A DNA stretch of 64,000 bases from assembly GCA_023402075.1 (NCBI GenBank), contig JAEXCS010000020.1, positions 1-64,000 on the forward strand. The letters run 5' to 3'. The notes under the pieces were generated by a model, which saw nothing but the letters and a program-made list of their open reading frames with translations, was not told where the DNA came from and did no database searches. Of this stretch, positions 55,505-64,000 are shown in pieces. Source of the DNA: Bacillota bacterium. Lineage in GTDB: Bacteria; Bacillota; Clostridia; Oscillospirales; Oscillospiraceae. A program made the position numbers and the translations under genes. Position 1 is the stretch's first letter; each line of letters begins with the position of its first letter.

Positions 55505-57655
55505 ATGTCAACGATTATTACCAAGCGTCAATACCCCGGCTACCGCAAGTTCGAGATGGATCTGGCGGGCCGCCCCCTCACGCTGGAGGTGGGCAAGCTG
55601 GCCGAGCTGGCCAACGCCGCCGTCATGGTGGGCTATGGCGAAACCCGCGTACTGTGCTGCGTCACTGCCGCTGCCCGTCCCCGGGACGGAATCGATTTCT
55701 TCCCCCTGAGCGTAGACTTTGAGGAGAAGCTGTACTCCGTGGGCCGCATCCCCGGTTCCTTCAACCGGCGCGAGGGCCGCCCCGGCGAAAAGGGCGTTTT
55801 GACCTCCCGTGTCATTGACCGGCCCATCCGTCCCCTGTTCCCCCACGACTTCCGCAACGACGTGTCCGTGATGTGCACGGTGATGAGCGTGGATCGGGAT
55901 TGCTCTCCCGAAATTGCCGCCCTCATCGGCACCTCCGCCGCCCTTGCCATTTCCGACATTCCGTGGAACGGCCCCGTGGCCGCACTGAAGGTTGGTCTTG
56001 TGGACGGGAAATTGATCTTTAACCCCAATTCCGAAGATCACAAGGCTTCCGATTTGGACGTGACGGTGGTTTCCACCGGCAAAAAGGTGGTCATGATCGA
56101 AGCCGGTGCCAACGAGGTCAGCAACGACACCATGTACGAGGCAATCCGCATGGCCCATGAGGAAAACCAGAAGCAGATTGCCCTCATTAACCAAATGGTC
56201 AGCGAAATCGGCAAGGCCAAGTTCGAGTATCCCCACGCCGACTTCAATCAGGAGCTGTTTGACAAAATCGTGGCCGCCACCATGGACGACGCAAAGGCCG
56301 CCATGGACACCGACGACAAAAATGTCCGCGAGGGCCGCTGGAACCAGCTTATCGAAAAGTGGCACGGCCTGTTCCTTGAGGAATATCCCAACATGGATCA
56401 GTATCTGGACGAGATCACCTATAAGTTCCAGAAGAAGATCGTCAAGGCATGGCTGCTGGAAGGCCACCGGGTTGACGGCCGCAAGAGCAACGAAATCCGT
56501 GCGCTGGATGCCGAGGTGGGCATTCTGCCCCGCGTCCACGGCTCGGGCCTATTCACCCGCGGCCAGACACAGGTGCTCTCCGCCTGCACGCTGGACACCC
56601 TCTCCGCCAACCAGAAACTGGACACCATCTGGGAGGAGACGGAGAAGCGCTATATGCACCACTACAACTTCCCCGGCTATTCCGTGGGTGAAGCCAAGCC
56701 CGCCCGCAGCCCCGGCCGCCGCGAGATCGGCCATGGCGCGCTTGCCGAGCGTGCGCTGGTGCCGGTGCTTCCCTCTGTGGAGGAATTCCCCTATGCCATC
56801 CGCGTGGTGAGCGAGGTGGTTTCTTCCAACGGCTCCACCTCTCAGGGCTCCATCTGCGGCTCCACTCTGGCGCTGATGGATGCGGGCGTGCCCATTAAGG
56901 CCCCCGTGGCAGGCATTTCCTGCGGCCTGATTCAGGACGACAACGGCGGCTTCACCACCTTTATCGACATTCAGGGCGTGGAGGATTTCCACGGTGAGAT
57001 GGACTTTAAGGTGGCAGGCACCAAGAAGGGCATCACCGCCATTCAGATGGATTTGAAGAATGACGGCCTGACCATGGAGATCATCAAGAACGCGCTGGAA
57101 ATCACCGGCGATGCGCGCATCGAGATTTTGGACCAGATCATGCTGCCCTGCATCTCTGCTCCCCGGACCGAGGTTTCCCGGTACGCTCCCAAGATGATTA
57201 CCATGCACATCGACCCGGACCGCATTCGTGAGGTCATCGGCAAGGGCGGCTCCGTCATCCAGAAAATCGTGGCCGACACCGGCGCGAAAATCGACATCAA
57301 CGACGACGGCTCCATTTTCATTGCCGCCGCGGATTCCACTTCCGGCGAAGCCGCCAGAAAGTGCATCAACGACATCGTGTTTGTTCCCGAAGTCGGCAAG
57401 CTGTATTATGGCCGCGTGGTGCGCCTGATGACCTTCGGCGCGTTTATCGAAATCGCTCCCGGTAAGGACGGCCTGTGCCACATTTCCAAGCTGGCTGACC
57501 GCCGCATTGAGAAGGTGGAGGACGCCTGCAAGGTAGGCGACATGATGTGGGTCAAGTTCATGGAAATTGACGAGAAGGGCCGCTGGAACCTCTCCCACAG
57601 GGATGCCCTGAAGGAGATTGAAGAGAAGAAGGCCAAGGGCGAACCCATTCAGTAA
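55505..57655 (+). CDS. pnp: Polyribonucleotide nucleotidyltransferase (PNPase)
   Basis: A 716-residue 3'-5' phosphorolytic exoribonuclease. The order is RNase PH domain 1, an all-helical linker, and RNase PH domain 2, the catalytic one (SNGSTSQGSICGSTLALMDAG). A KH domain (IREVIGKGGSVIQKI near residue 575) and an S1 domain (GRVVRLMTFGAFIEIAPGKDGLCH) follow. It acts as a trimer in mRNA turnover. AAAAGGAG lies before ATG 55505. Confidence 0.97.
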   Translation: MSTIITKRQYPGYRKFEMDLAGRPLTLEVGKLAELANAAVMVGYGETRVLCCVTAAARPRDGIDFFPLSVDFEEKLYSVGRIPGSFNRREGRPGEKGVLTSRVIDRPIRPLFPHDFRNDVSVMCTVMSVDRDCSPEIAALIGTSAALAISDIPWNGPVAALKVGLVDGKLIFNPNSEDHKASDLDVTVVSTGKKVVMIEAGANEVSNDTMYEAIRMAHEENQKQIALINQMVSEIGKAKFEYPHADFNQELFDKIVAATMDDAKAAMDTDDKNVREGRWNQLIEKWHGLFLEEYPNMDQYLDEITYKFQKKIVKAWLLEGHRVDGRKSNEIRALDAEVGILPRVHGSGLFTRGQTQVLSACTLDTLSANQKLDTIWEETEKRYMHHYNFPGYSVGEAKPARSPGRREIGHGALAERALVPVLPSVEEFPYAIRVVSEVVSSNGSTSQGSICGSTLALMDAGVPIKAPVAGISCGLIQDDNGGFTTFIDIQGVEDFHGEMDFKVAGTKKGITAIQMDLKNDGLTMEIIKNALEITGDARIEILDQIMLPCISAPRTEVSRYAPKMITMHIDPDRIREVIGKGGSVIQKIVADTGAKIDINDDGSIFIAAADSTSGEAARKCINDIVFVPEVGKLYYGRVVRLMTFGAFIEIAPGKDGLCHISKLADRRIEKVEDACKVGDMMWVKFMEIDEKGRWNLSHRDALKEIEEKKAKGEPIQ

Positions 57656-57737
57656 ATTTCTTTTCCCTTTATGAAATACGGGGCGGAGCAGTCGCTCCGC
57701 CCCGTTGCTTTTGTGCGCTGCACGGAAAGGAGCCGAT

Positions 57738-59117
57738 ATGGATACCATTGCCGCCATCGCCACAGGGAAAGCCCCCGTGGCCATCGGCGTCATCCGCATT
57801 TCCGGTCCGGAGACGGACGCGGTGGTGGGCCGGGTGTTTCATCCGGACTGCCAAAAGGATTTTTCAGCGCTGACGCCCCGCAAGTTTTTTATGGGCCGGA
57901 TGCTGGATGCAGAAGGCCGCGTGCTGGACGGCGGCATGGCCGTCCGCTTTCCCGGCCCCGCCAGCTACACCGGCGAGGACAGCGCAGAGCTTCACTGCCA
58001 CGGCTCCCCCGTGGCAATGGGAGAGCTTTTGCTGGCCCTGTTTGTCGCCGGTGCGCGGCAGGCCAGACCCGGGGAATTTACCCAGCGGGCCTTTTTAAAC
58101 GGGAAACTGGACTTGACGCAGGCAGAAGCCGTGATCGACCTTATTGAAGCGGAAAGTCCCGCCGCCGCCCGAAACGCAGCCAAGCAGCTAAGCGGGACGC
58201 TGGGCCGCAGTCTTTCCGCCGTTTATGAAAGCCTGACGGCAATTGCCTCCCAGTTCTACGCCGTGGTGGACTATCCCGACGAGGACATTGAAGATTTGGA
58301 CAGGTCGCAGCTAACCTCCACGCTCCGGGATGCGAACGAAATTCTTGGCCGTCTGCTTGCCACATGGAGCCGGGGCCGCCTTTTAAAATCCGGCGTGCGC
58401 ACCGCCATCATCGGGCGGCCCAACGCAGGAAAGTCTTCCCTGTTGAACGCGCTAGCGGGCTTTGACCGATGCCTTGTCACCGATATTCCGGGAACTACCC
58501 GGGACACGGTGGAGGAATCCGTCCTTTGCGGCGGCGTGCTGCTGCGGCTGATTGACACCGCGGGTATCCGTGAAACAGATGATTTGGTGGAAAAGCTGGG
58601 CGTAGAGCGGTCCAAAGCCGCCGTAGAGGGGGCCGATTTAGTGCTCGCTTTGCTGGATGGGGCGGCGGCGTTTACAGCGGAGGACAGCGCAATTTTAGAG
58701 CTGGCCAGCCTTTCTCCCCACCGGCTATTGATACTTACCAAACAGGATTTGCGAAGTGACTGCGCAGCGGCTTTAAACTTTCCGGGAGAGGGTTCAATTC
58801 CGCCAGAGGGCATTGTCTCTCTCAGCTCCGTCACCGGAGAGGGACTGGACACGCTGGAGAAGGCTGTCGCCGCCCTTTTCCCCGCCGGGACGGAGGATGC
58901 CGGGTCGCTTTTGACCGATCCCCGGCAGGCGGACGCTGTGGGCCGGGCCAGGGTCGCTATTTCCCGTGGGCTGGACGCGCTGCTGGCCGGGCTGACCCCG
59001 GACGTGGTTCTCGCCGACACGGAGGAGGCCATGAACGCAATCGGCGAGCTGACAGGAAACACCGCCAAGGAAGACATCGTATCCGCCATCTTTTCCCGCT
59101 TCTGCGTGGGGAAGTGA
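57738..59117 (+). CDS. mnmE: tRNA modification GTPase MnmE
   Basis: A 459-residue GTPase that works with MnmG to modify wobble uridine 34. The N-terminal formyl-THF-binding domain begins DTIAAIATG. The G domain has G1 GRPNAGKSSLLN, G2/G3 DIPGTTRD and DTAGIRET, and G4 TKQD. The protein ends in FCVGK, where the conserved C-terminal cysteine is essential in the family. ATG 57738 follows AAAGGAG; longer frames are not needed. The usual partner mnmG is not adjacent. Confidence 0.96.
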   Translation: MDTIAAIATGKAPVAIGVIRISGPETDAVVGRVFHPDCQKDFSALTPRKFFMGRMLDAEGRVLDGGMAVRFPGPASYTGEDSAELHCHGSPVAMGELLLALFVAGARQARPGEFTQRAFLNGKLDLTQAEAVIDLIEAESPAAARNAAKQLSGTLGRSLSAVYESLTAIASQFYAVVDYPDEDIEDLDRSQLTSTLRDANEILGRLLATWSRGRLLKSGVRTAIIGRPNAGKSSLLNALAGFDRCLVTDIPGTTRDTVEESVLCGGVLLRLIDTAGIRETDDLVEKLGVERSKAAVEGADLVLALLDGAAAFTAEDSAILELASLSPHRLLILTKQDLRSDCAAALNFPGEGSIPPEGIVSLSSVTGEGLDTLEKAVAALFPAGTEDAGSLLTDPRQADAVGRARVAISRGLDALLAGLTPDVVLADTEEAMNAIGELTGNTAKEDIVSAIFSRFCVGK

Positions 59118-59280
59118 TTTCTCGTTTGCAAAAGCTATGAAAAAACAGACTTGACCTGCGCGTCCGCACCTGTTTTACAGGCGCTATCTGATATCCATTC
59201 CCGCAAAATACGATTTACAAAACCAGATAATTGTGGTATTCTCTCTGTAAATGCAGACCATTTTGAGAGGGGGACGCACA

Positions 59281-59853
59281 ATGGAAGATCAGACGCACTT
59301 ACAGGAGCGTTTGCGGGGGCAGCGCCCGGTGGAATGGGACCAGCTGCCCGACTTTTCCCTGTACATGGATCAGGTGCTCAGCTATATGGACCGGCAGGTT
59401 TTGCGCTTTGACGGGGACGACGGGCTGACCGCCGCCATGGTAAACAACTACACCAAGGCCGGGCTGCTGCCCCGGGCCGACGGAAAGAAATACAGCCGGG
59501 AGCATCTGGCATATCTTACGGTAATCTGCGTGCTTAAACAGGTTTTTTCCTCCAAGGACATGAACCTTCTGCTGGATCAGGAGCTGAAGGACTCCGGAAG
59601 CGTGGAAGCAGGCTACCGCACCTTCTGCCGCAGTCTGGATTCGTCCATGGCGCTTACCGCCGGACAGATGGACCAGCATCAGGACCCGGAAAAGCTGGCG
59701 GACTCGGCCATTCACTTTGCTCTTTTAAGCTATGCCGCGGGGGCGGCCAGCCGCCGATATGTGACGTTGCTGCGTCACCGCCGGGGCGAGATGGAGGAAA
59801 AGCCGGTTCGTGAAAAACGAAGCCGGCAGAAGAAAGAGGAGGATGCGGAATAA
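59281..59853 (+). CDS. DUF1836 family protein
   Basis: A 190-residue protein with a MerR-like helix-turn-helix segment near residue 55 (TAAMVNNYTKAGLLPRADGK, then KYSREHLAYLTVICVLKQ). An all-helical region and a basic tail (EKRSRQKKEEDAE) follow. The layout matches DUF1836, a Firmicutes family often next to DegV genes, as here. A DNA-binding role is likely from the HTH; the target is unknown. It overlaps degV by one base (TAATG). Confidence 0.85.
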   Translation: MEDQTHLQERLRGQRPVEWDQLPDFSLYMDQVLSYMDRQVLRFDGDDGLTAAMVNNYTKAGLLPRADGKKYSREHLAYLTVICVLKQVFSSKDMNLLLDQELKDSGSVEAGYRTFCRSLDSSMALTAGQMDQHQDPEKLADSAIHFALLSYAAGAASRRYVTLLRHRRGEMEEKPVREKRSRQKKEEDAE

Positions 59854-60731
59854 TGCGCGATTTTGTAATTTTGACCGACAGCAGCTGCGATTTGTCCGCC
59901 GAGATGGCGGCAGAGCTGGAGCTGGAGGTTTTACCTCTGAGCTTTCATATCGGTGAGCATGAATATCACAACTATCTGGACGGGCGGGAACTTGGCTTCC
60001 CCGAGTTTTTTGAAAAAATTCGCGGGGGAGAAACGGGTACCACCTCCGCCATCAACGTGGGTGCCTTTGAGGCAAAAATGCGGGAGATTCTCTCTCAGGG
60101 AAAGGACATTTTGTGCCTGAGCTTTTCCTCAGGCCTGTCCACCACCCACCAATCTGCCGCCATTGCGGCGGAAGACCTGCGTCCGGAGTTTCCGGAGGCC
60201 AAAATTTACGTGGTGGACTCCCTGTGCGCCTCAATGGGACAGGGGCTGTTTGTGTGGCTCTGCGCCGGACTTAAGAAGGCCGGAAAGACCATTGATGAAG
60301 TGCTGGCCTATGCTGAGGAGGAGAAATATCATGTGTGCCACTGGTTCACAGTGGACGATTTGAACCACCTCAAGCGGGGCGGCCGCATCAGCGCCACCAC
60401 CGCCCTGTTTGGCACGATGCTGTCCATCAAGCCTGTGATGCACATGGACAACGAGGGGCATCTTATTCCCGTCAGCAAAGCCAGGGGGCGCAGGGCTTCT
60501 TTGATGACACTGGTGGATGAAATGGAGCGTCTTTCCGTAAATCCTGCCCAGCAGACAATCTTTATCAGCCACGGAGACTGCTATGACGACGCAAAGCTGG
60601 TGGCCGACGAGATTACCCGCCGTTTTGGCACCCCCGAGGGTAATATTTTCATTAACTATGTAGGCCCCGTCATCGGCAGCCATACGGGCTGCGGCGTGGT
60701 GGCGTTGTTTTTCCTTGGCACCGAGCGCTGA
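59853..60731 (+). CDS. DegV family fatty-acid-binding protein
   Basis: A 292-residue DegV/FakB-type protein. The lipid-carboxyl-binding serines are in LTDSSCDLS and CLSFSSGLSTTHQSA, and TSAINVGAF and HLKRGGRIS are conserved. FakB proteins present exogenous fatty acid to the FakA kinase; no FakA is adjacent. It is translated in phase with DUF1836 (AGGAGG spans their junction). Confidence 0.93.
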   Translation: MRDFVILTDSSCDLSAEMAAELELEVLPLSFHIGEHEYHNYLDGRELGFPEFFEKIRGGETGTTSAINVGAFEAKMREILSQGKDILCLSFSSGLSTTHQSAAIAAEDLRPEFPEAKIYVVDSLCASMGQGLFVWLCAGLKKAGKTIDEVLAYAEEEKYHVCHWFTVDDLNHLKRGGRISATTALFGTMLSIKPVMHMDNEGHLIPVSKARGRRASLMTLVDEMERLSVNPAQQTIFISHGDCYDDAKLVADEITRRFGTPEGNIFINYVGPVIGSHTGCGVVALFFLGTER

Positions 60732-60814
60732 GAAATCAGATGTCGGCAACCCTGCACAAACGCAAATTATAAAATAAGGTCCTGCAAAACGGACAAAACG
60801 GGAGGCGCAGCCTG

Positions 60815-61774
60815 ATGAAATGGCTGGAGGTCCATATAGATACAAACCACGAGGGTCTGGAGGCAACAGAGGCATTTCTCTCCGGCCTTGGAATTGACGG
60901 CGTGGTCATTGACGACGAGACGGAGTTTCACACATTTCTGGAAGAGAACCGGCAGAGCTGGGATTACGTGGATGAGACTCTTTTGAAAAACAAGGCGGGC
61001 GCGTCCCGCATCACCTTTTACTTAGAGGAGAACGAGGCGGGCTTTGCCCGACTGGCAGAAGTTCGCATCGCTTTGGAGGAATTCAGACGCACGAATTCCG
61101 GCTGCGGATCGCTTTTAATGACACTGGAGTCCCTGAAGGAAGAGGACTGGGCCTTTGGCTGGCAAAAATATTACAAGCCCATCAGCATCGGGAAGCGCCT
61201 GCTGGTGATTCCCCAGTGGGAACAGGATACTGTGAATCCCGGGGATCGGGTCCCCCTCATTCTGGACCCCGGCCTTGCCTTTGGAACCGGAAGCCACGCC
61301 ACCACCCGGCTGTGTCTGGAAGCCTTGGAACAGGCCGTAAAACCCGGTGACAGAGTGCTGGATCTCGGCTGTGGCAGCGGCATTCTTTCCATCGCGGCGC
61401 TGAAGCTGGGGGCAGCCTCCGCCACAGCGGTGGACATTGACGAAAACTGCATCAACGTGGCTTATGAGAACGCAGCCCTTAACGGCGTGGGCCGGGACCG
61501 ATATACGGTTCTCTCCGGGGACGTGCTGGGCGACGAACATCTTGTTTCTTCCCTTGGCGGAAATTATGACATTGTGACGGCAAACATCGTGGCGGACGTG
61601 ATATTGGGCCTTGCGCCCATGGCGCGGCAGTTTTTAAAGCCACAGGGCTTATTCCTGTGCTCCGGAATTATTGACGACCGGGCTACGGAGGTGGCGGACG
61701 GACTGCGCCGCAACGGCTGGGCGATTCTGGAATCTCATGGGGAGGGCGGCTGGTTCGCCTTCGTCTGCCGCTGA
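60815..61774 (+). CDS. prmA: Ribosomal protein L11 methyltransferase
   Basis: A 319-residue enzyme that trimethylates lysines of L11. An N-terminal L11-binding domain (residues 1-110) leads through EDWAFGWQKYYKP and FGTGSHATTRLCLE to the SAM loop LDLGCGSGILSIAAL near residue 183. NIVADVILGLAP contains the catalytic-loop residues. GGGAGG precedes the ATG. Confidence 0.95.
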   Translation: MKWLEVHIDTNHEGLEATEAFLSGLGIDGVVIDDETEFHTFLEENRQSWDYVDETLLKNKAGASRITFYLEENEAGFARLAEVRIALEEFRRTNSGCGSLLMTLESLKEEDWAFGWQKYYKPISIGKRLLVIPQWEQDTVNPGDRVPLILDPGLAFGTGSHATTRLCLEALEQAVKPGDRVLDLGCGSGILSIAALKLGAASATAVDIDENCINVAYENAALNGVGRDRYTVLSGDVLGDEHLVSSLGGNYDIVTANIVADVILGLAPMARQFLKPQGLFLCSGIIDDRATEVADGLRRNGWAILESHGEGGWFAFVCR

Positions 61775-61783
61775 GGGGGACGC

Positions 61784-62779
61784 ATGGAAAAACTACAAAA
61801 GCTGGACCGGTTTCTTTCTGATAAGATTCTCTGGTTTACAATCGCCTCCCTGCTGCTGGGTATCTTTTTCTGCGAGCCTTTCAGCGCGCTGGTTCCTTTT
61901 ACGCCCTTTATTTTTGCGACTATGACCTTTATTAACACACTGGGATGCAGCTTTCGTCAGCTTGGCCACGTGGCGACTCATCCCATCCCCGTGCTGGTCA
62001 TTTTGGTACTGCTGCATGTGATGCTTCCGATTCTATGTCTGGGCATTTGCACCCCGCTTTTTCCCGACAATCCGCTGTTTACCACCGGGCTGGTGCTGAA
62101 TTTCGTGCTTCCTACCGGCGTGGTTTCTCTGATGTGGATCACCATTGGGCGGGGAAACCTGCCCCTGTGCCTGTCTGCCTTGCTGCTGGACACGCTGCTC
62201 TCCCCCATTATGGTTCCGCTGAGCATGAAGCTTTTGATGGGTTCCACGGTGGTGATGGACGCCGCCGGAATGATGAAAAATCTTCTGTTTATGGTGGCGC
62301 TGCCCGCCACCCTTGCTCTGCTGTGCCACCGCATCCGGGACGGGCAGGCCGCCGAGCATTGGCGGCCGCGTCTGTCCCCTTTTGCAAAGCTGCTGATGTT
62401 TCTCATCATCATCTCCAACGCCACGGGCGTGGCTCCGTTTTTAAAGTCCGTCACGCCTACCCTGCTGATGGTCATTGTGGTGCTGGTTGGTCTGTCCGTC
62501 TTTTCCTACTTTTTGGGCTGGTTTGTATCCCATCGGCTGATGAAGATGGACTTTCCCTCCGTGCAGACCATGACAATTGTCACCGGCGTCCGGAACATCA
62601 GCGCCGGCGCGGTGCTGGCGGCCCAGTGCTTTCCTGCGGACGTGCTGTTCCCTGTTGCCTTTGCCCCGATTTTCACCCAGATTATGCTGGCCATGGTGGT
62701 GAAGCTTTTGCGCAAAACCAAGGCCGGGCAAGCCGATCAGGCGGCGTGGGAGGCAGAATCGGCATCCGCATCCCAGTAA
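61784..62779 (+). CDS. BASS-family transporter (bile acid:sodium symporter-like)
   Basis: A 331-residue membrane protein with about 10 hydrophobic segments, as in the BASS/ASBT fold. The crossover motifs are visible as LNFVLPTGVVSLMW near residue 105 and VRNISAGAVLA near residue 265. The family moves organic anions such as bile acids, pantoate or pyruvate with Na+. It begins 9 bp after prmA behind GAGGGG. The substrate is unknown. Confidence 0.85.
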   Translation: MEKLQKLDRFLSDKILWFTIASLLLGIFFCEPFSALVPFTPFIFATMTFINTLGCSFRQLGHVATHPIPVLVILVLLHVMLPILCLGICTPLFPDNPLFTTGLVLNFVLPTGVVSLMWITIGRGNLPLCLSALLLDTLLSPIMVPLSMKLLMGSTVVMDAAGMMKNLLFMVALPATLALLCHRIRDGQAAEHWRPRLSPFAKLLMFLIIISNATGVAPFLKSVTPTLLMVIVVLVGLSVFSYFLGWFVSHRLMKMDFPSVQTMTIVTGVRNISAGAVLAAQCFPADVLFPVAFAPIFTQIMLAMVVKLLRKTKAGQADQAAWEAESASASQ

Positions 62780-62801
62780 ACCCTCATGTTGAAATATGTC
62801 C

Positions 62802-62840
62802 GTTCCCCCAATGCAGTATGGCTGCATTGGGGGAACTTTT
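62802..62840 (+). terminator. Terminator of the prmA-BASS transcript
   Basis: A perfect 15-bp stem (arms 62802-62816 and 62822-62836) has a 5-nt loop and a TTTT tail. Confidence 0.92.
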
Positions 62841-62987
62841 ACTTTGGGGGCGGCGGGCTGCAAGCAAAATCTCCTCATATGCGCGGCACCTCTTTCATAC
62901 GCTGGGAATATCATAAATTAAGCGGGCAAAGGTTGATGTGCGCCTTGCGCTCAACGCCCCCAGCGTCGGATATGAGGAGGATGCGGT

Positions 62988-63236
62988 ATGCGAAAAATGC
63001 CGACAACAAGACCGCCCAACACAATCCCAACCTACTGCCGAATTCTGCGGGGAACCGGCCCCGCCTCCATTCGCCAGCACGTGGGCTATCTTGTCTATAT
63101 ATGGACTGTCTACGGCGACGGCTTTTGGATGTACCCCGCGGAGGTACGCGGCGGGATTCTGTACGGCTACATATGGAAGTCCTCCCATTATGAATATTCC
63201 CAGCTACGGGTGTCGCTGGTAGACTGCCTTTATTGA
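62988..63236 (+). CDS. Small aromatic-rich protein of unknown function
   Basis: An 82-residue protein of no family I recognise. It is strikingly rich in Tyr and Trp (GYLVYIWTVYGDGFWMYP, LYGYIWKSSHYEYSQ) and begins with MRKMPTTRPP. It shows no signal peptide. AGGAGG at 62975-62980 is 7 nt before the ATG, better than for any overlapping frame. It lies 84 bp before an S8 peptidase gene, from which a hairpin at 63242-63269 partly separates it. It may be a small beta-sheet domain of the spore- or surface-protein kind, but that is a guess. Confidence 0.6.
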   Translation: MRKMPTTRPPNTIPTYCRILRGTGPASIRQHVGYLVYIWTVYGDGFWMYPAEVRGGILYGYIWKSSHYEYSQLRVSLVDCLY

Positions 63237-63241
63237 CGCGC

Positions 63242-63282
63242 CCCCCGCGCCTCCCTTGGTGCGCGGGGGCTTGGCAGTTTTT
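63242..63282 (+). terminator. Probable terminator before the S8 peptidase gene
   Basis: CCCCCGCGC (63242-63250) pairs with GCGCGGGGG (63261-63269), and CTTGGCAGTTTTT follows. The T-run is offset, so termination may be partial. Confidence 0.6.
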
Positions 63283-63320
63283 CCCCCAAACGCGTAAAAA
63301 TTCATGCGAGGAGGGATTTT

Positions 63321-64000
63321 ATGCCCCCACAGCCGGTACGTCTTGAAAAGCTGACGCGGTTTGAATCCAATGAATTTACCGAAAGTGGCCTGCTGGAGGT
63401 CATTGTCAAATATAATGGAGAGCTTTTCAGTATCGGCGCGCTGCTTGGCGCCGATATTGAACTGCTTAGTCCCGATTACGCCATTATTACCCTTCCGGTG
63501 GACCGGCTGACAGAGCTATATGATTTTCCTCAAATTGAATATATTGAGCTGCCCAAGGTTTTAACCTTTATGCTGCGCAACAGCCTTGAAAGCGCCTGCG
63601 TTCCCCCCGTCTGGCGGCCCGACACCTTCGGGCTGACAGGCGCCGGGGTGATCGTGGGCATCATTGACTCCGGCATCGACTACACGCATCCCGACTTCCA
63701 GAATCCCGACGGCACCACCCGAATTCTCTATCTCTGGGACCAAACGTCCGTAGGCCCTCCCCCGCTGGGCTTTCGCAGCGGTGCGGAATACAGCAGCATT
63801 CAAATCGACGCGGCCTTGGCAAGCCCGAATCCATTTGCCGTGGTTCCGTCGGTAGACGTTGCGGGCCACGGGACAGCGGTGGCAGGCATTGCCGCCGGAA
63901 ACGGGGCCTCCAGCAACGGCGCGGAAGCAGGCGTGGCTCCGGAAGCAAGCCTGATCGTGGTGAAGCTGGGCCACACGGGAAACGAATCGTTTACCCGCAC
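63321..64000 (+). CDS. S8 family (subtilisin-like) peptidase, 5' part only
   Basis: The window ends inside this gene; 226 residues are visible. About 85 residues of N-terminal domain resembling those of clostridial Csp-like S8 peptidases come before the catalytic fold. The catalytic Asp116 is in GIIDSGIDYTHPDF and His183 is in VAGHGTAVAGI; the serine must lie beyond 64000. There is no signal peptide, so it may be cytosolic or spore-associated. GAGGAGGG precedes ATG 63321. Confidence 0.9.
   Translation, partial: MPPQPVRLEKLTRFESNEFTESGLLEVIVKYNGELFSIGALLGADIELLSPDYAIITLPVDRLTELYDFPQIEYIELPKVLTFMLRNSLESACVPPVWRPDTFGLTGAGVIVGIIDSGIDYTHPDFQNPDGTTRILYLWDQTSVGPPPLGFRSGAEYSSIQIDAALASPNPFAVVPSVDVAGHGTAVAGIAAGNGASSNGAEAGVAPEASLIVVKLGHTGNESFTR

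Overview
The window comes from a chromosome of moderately high GC that reads as a strictly anaerobic Clostridia member, probably an Oscillospiraceae gut butyrate producer of the Flavonifractor / Lawsonibacter / Intestinimonas kind. The evidence is the gene set (ctsR-mcsA-clpC, T-box ileS, an 8Fe-8S ferredoxin, PPDK, an NhaC antiporter, crotonase-thiolase-HBD, a HadBCI-type 2-hydroxyacyl-CoA dehydratase), strong AGGAGG ribosome sites and TTGACA/TATAAT promoters. The genus is an inference. No tRNA, rRNA, IS element, prophage or CRISPR array was seen.

Layout. 1-9.4 kb: an AIM24-family protein, a LysR regulator, then argC-argJ-argB-argD, an NhaC-family antiporter and an ornithine racemase. This set makes ornithine and then flips its stereochemistry; no argF/G/H is present. 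9.4-20.4 kb: a chemoreceptor, ppdK (reverse), a large membrane protein of unknown function, and a ctsR-mcsA-clpC stress operon without mcsB, whose promoter lies between two CtsR boxes. 20.6-26.5 kb: a tiny ferredoxin, a tRNA-methyltransferase-like gene with rsmI, and ileS preceded by an unknown small membrane protein, both behind a T-box leader with an AUC specifier. 26.5-30.9 kb: an operon of a YtrA-type GntR regulator, an ABC ATPase, an ABC permease, an amidase and a small protein.

31-54.7 kb is the most interesting part. A 1051-residue BTAD (SARP-like) regulator lies between two promoters that each carry CAAAGA-like direct repeats with an exact 11-bp period ending 8-9 bp before the -10 box. 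One drives a small unknown protein and the other a crotonase-thiolase-3-hydroxyacyl-CoA dehydrogenase operon. Next comes a PAS-containing sigma-54 activator gene and a 13-gene reverse-strand cluster. It holds HadB/HadC/HadI-like 2-hydroxyacyl-CoA dehydratase genes, a 4-hydroxybutyrate-type CoA-transferase, a TRAP transporter, KduD-like, UxaA-like, Eda-like and DgoK-like sugar-acid enzymes, and two D-2-hydroxyacid dehydrogenases. A divergent zinc alcohol dehydrogenase sits at its head. Both divergent transcripts start at sigma-54 (-24/-12) promoters. I infer that a sugar acid is imported and split to pyruvate and triose phosphate, while a 2-oxo acid is reduced, activated to CoA and radically dehydrated to an enoyl-CoA. 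That enoyl-CoA could feed the neighbouring beta-oxidation-type operon. This linkage looks new to me.

54.7-64 kb: housekeeping genes rpsO, pnp (with a long leader hairpin), mnmE, a DUF1836 protein, degV, prmA, a BASS-family transporter, a small aromatic-rich protein, and the start of an S8 serine protease that runs off the end of the window.
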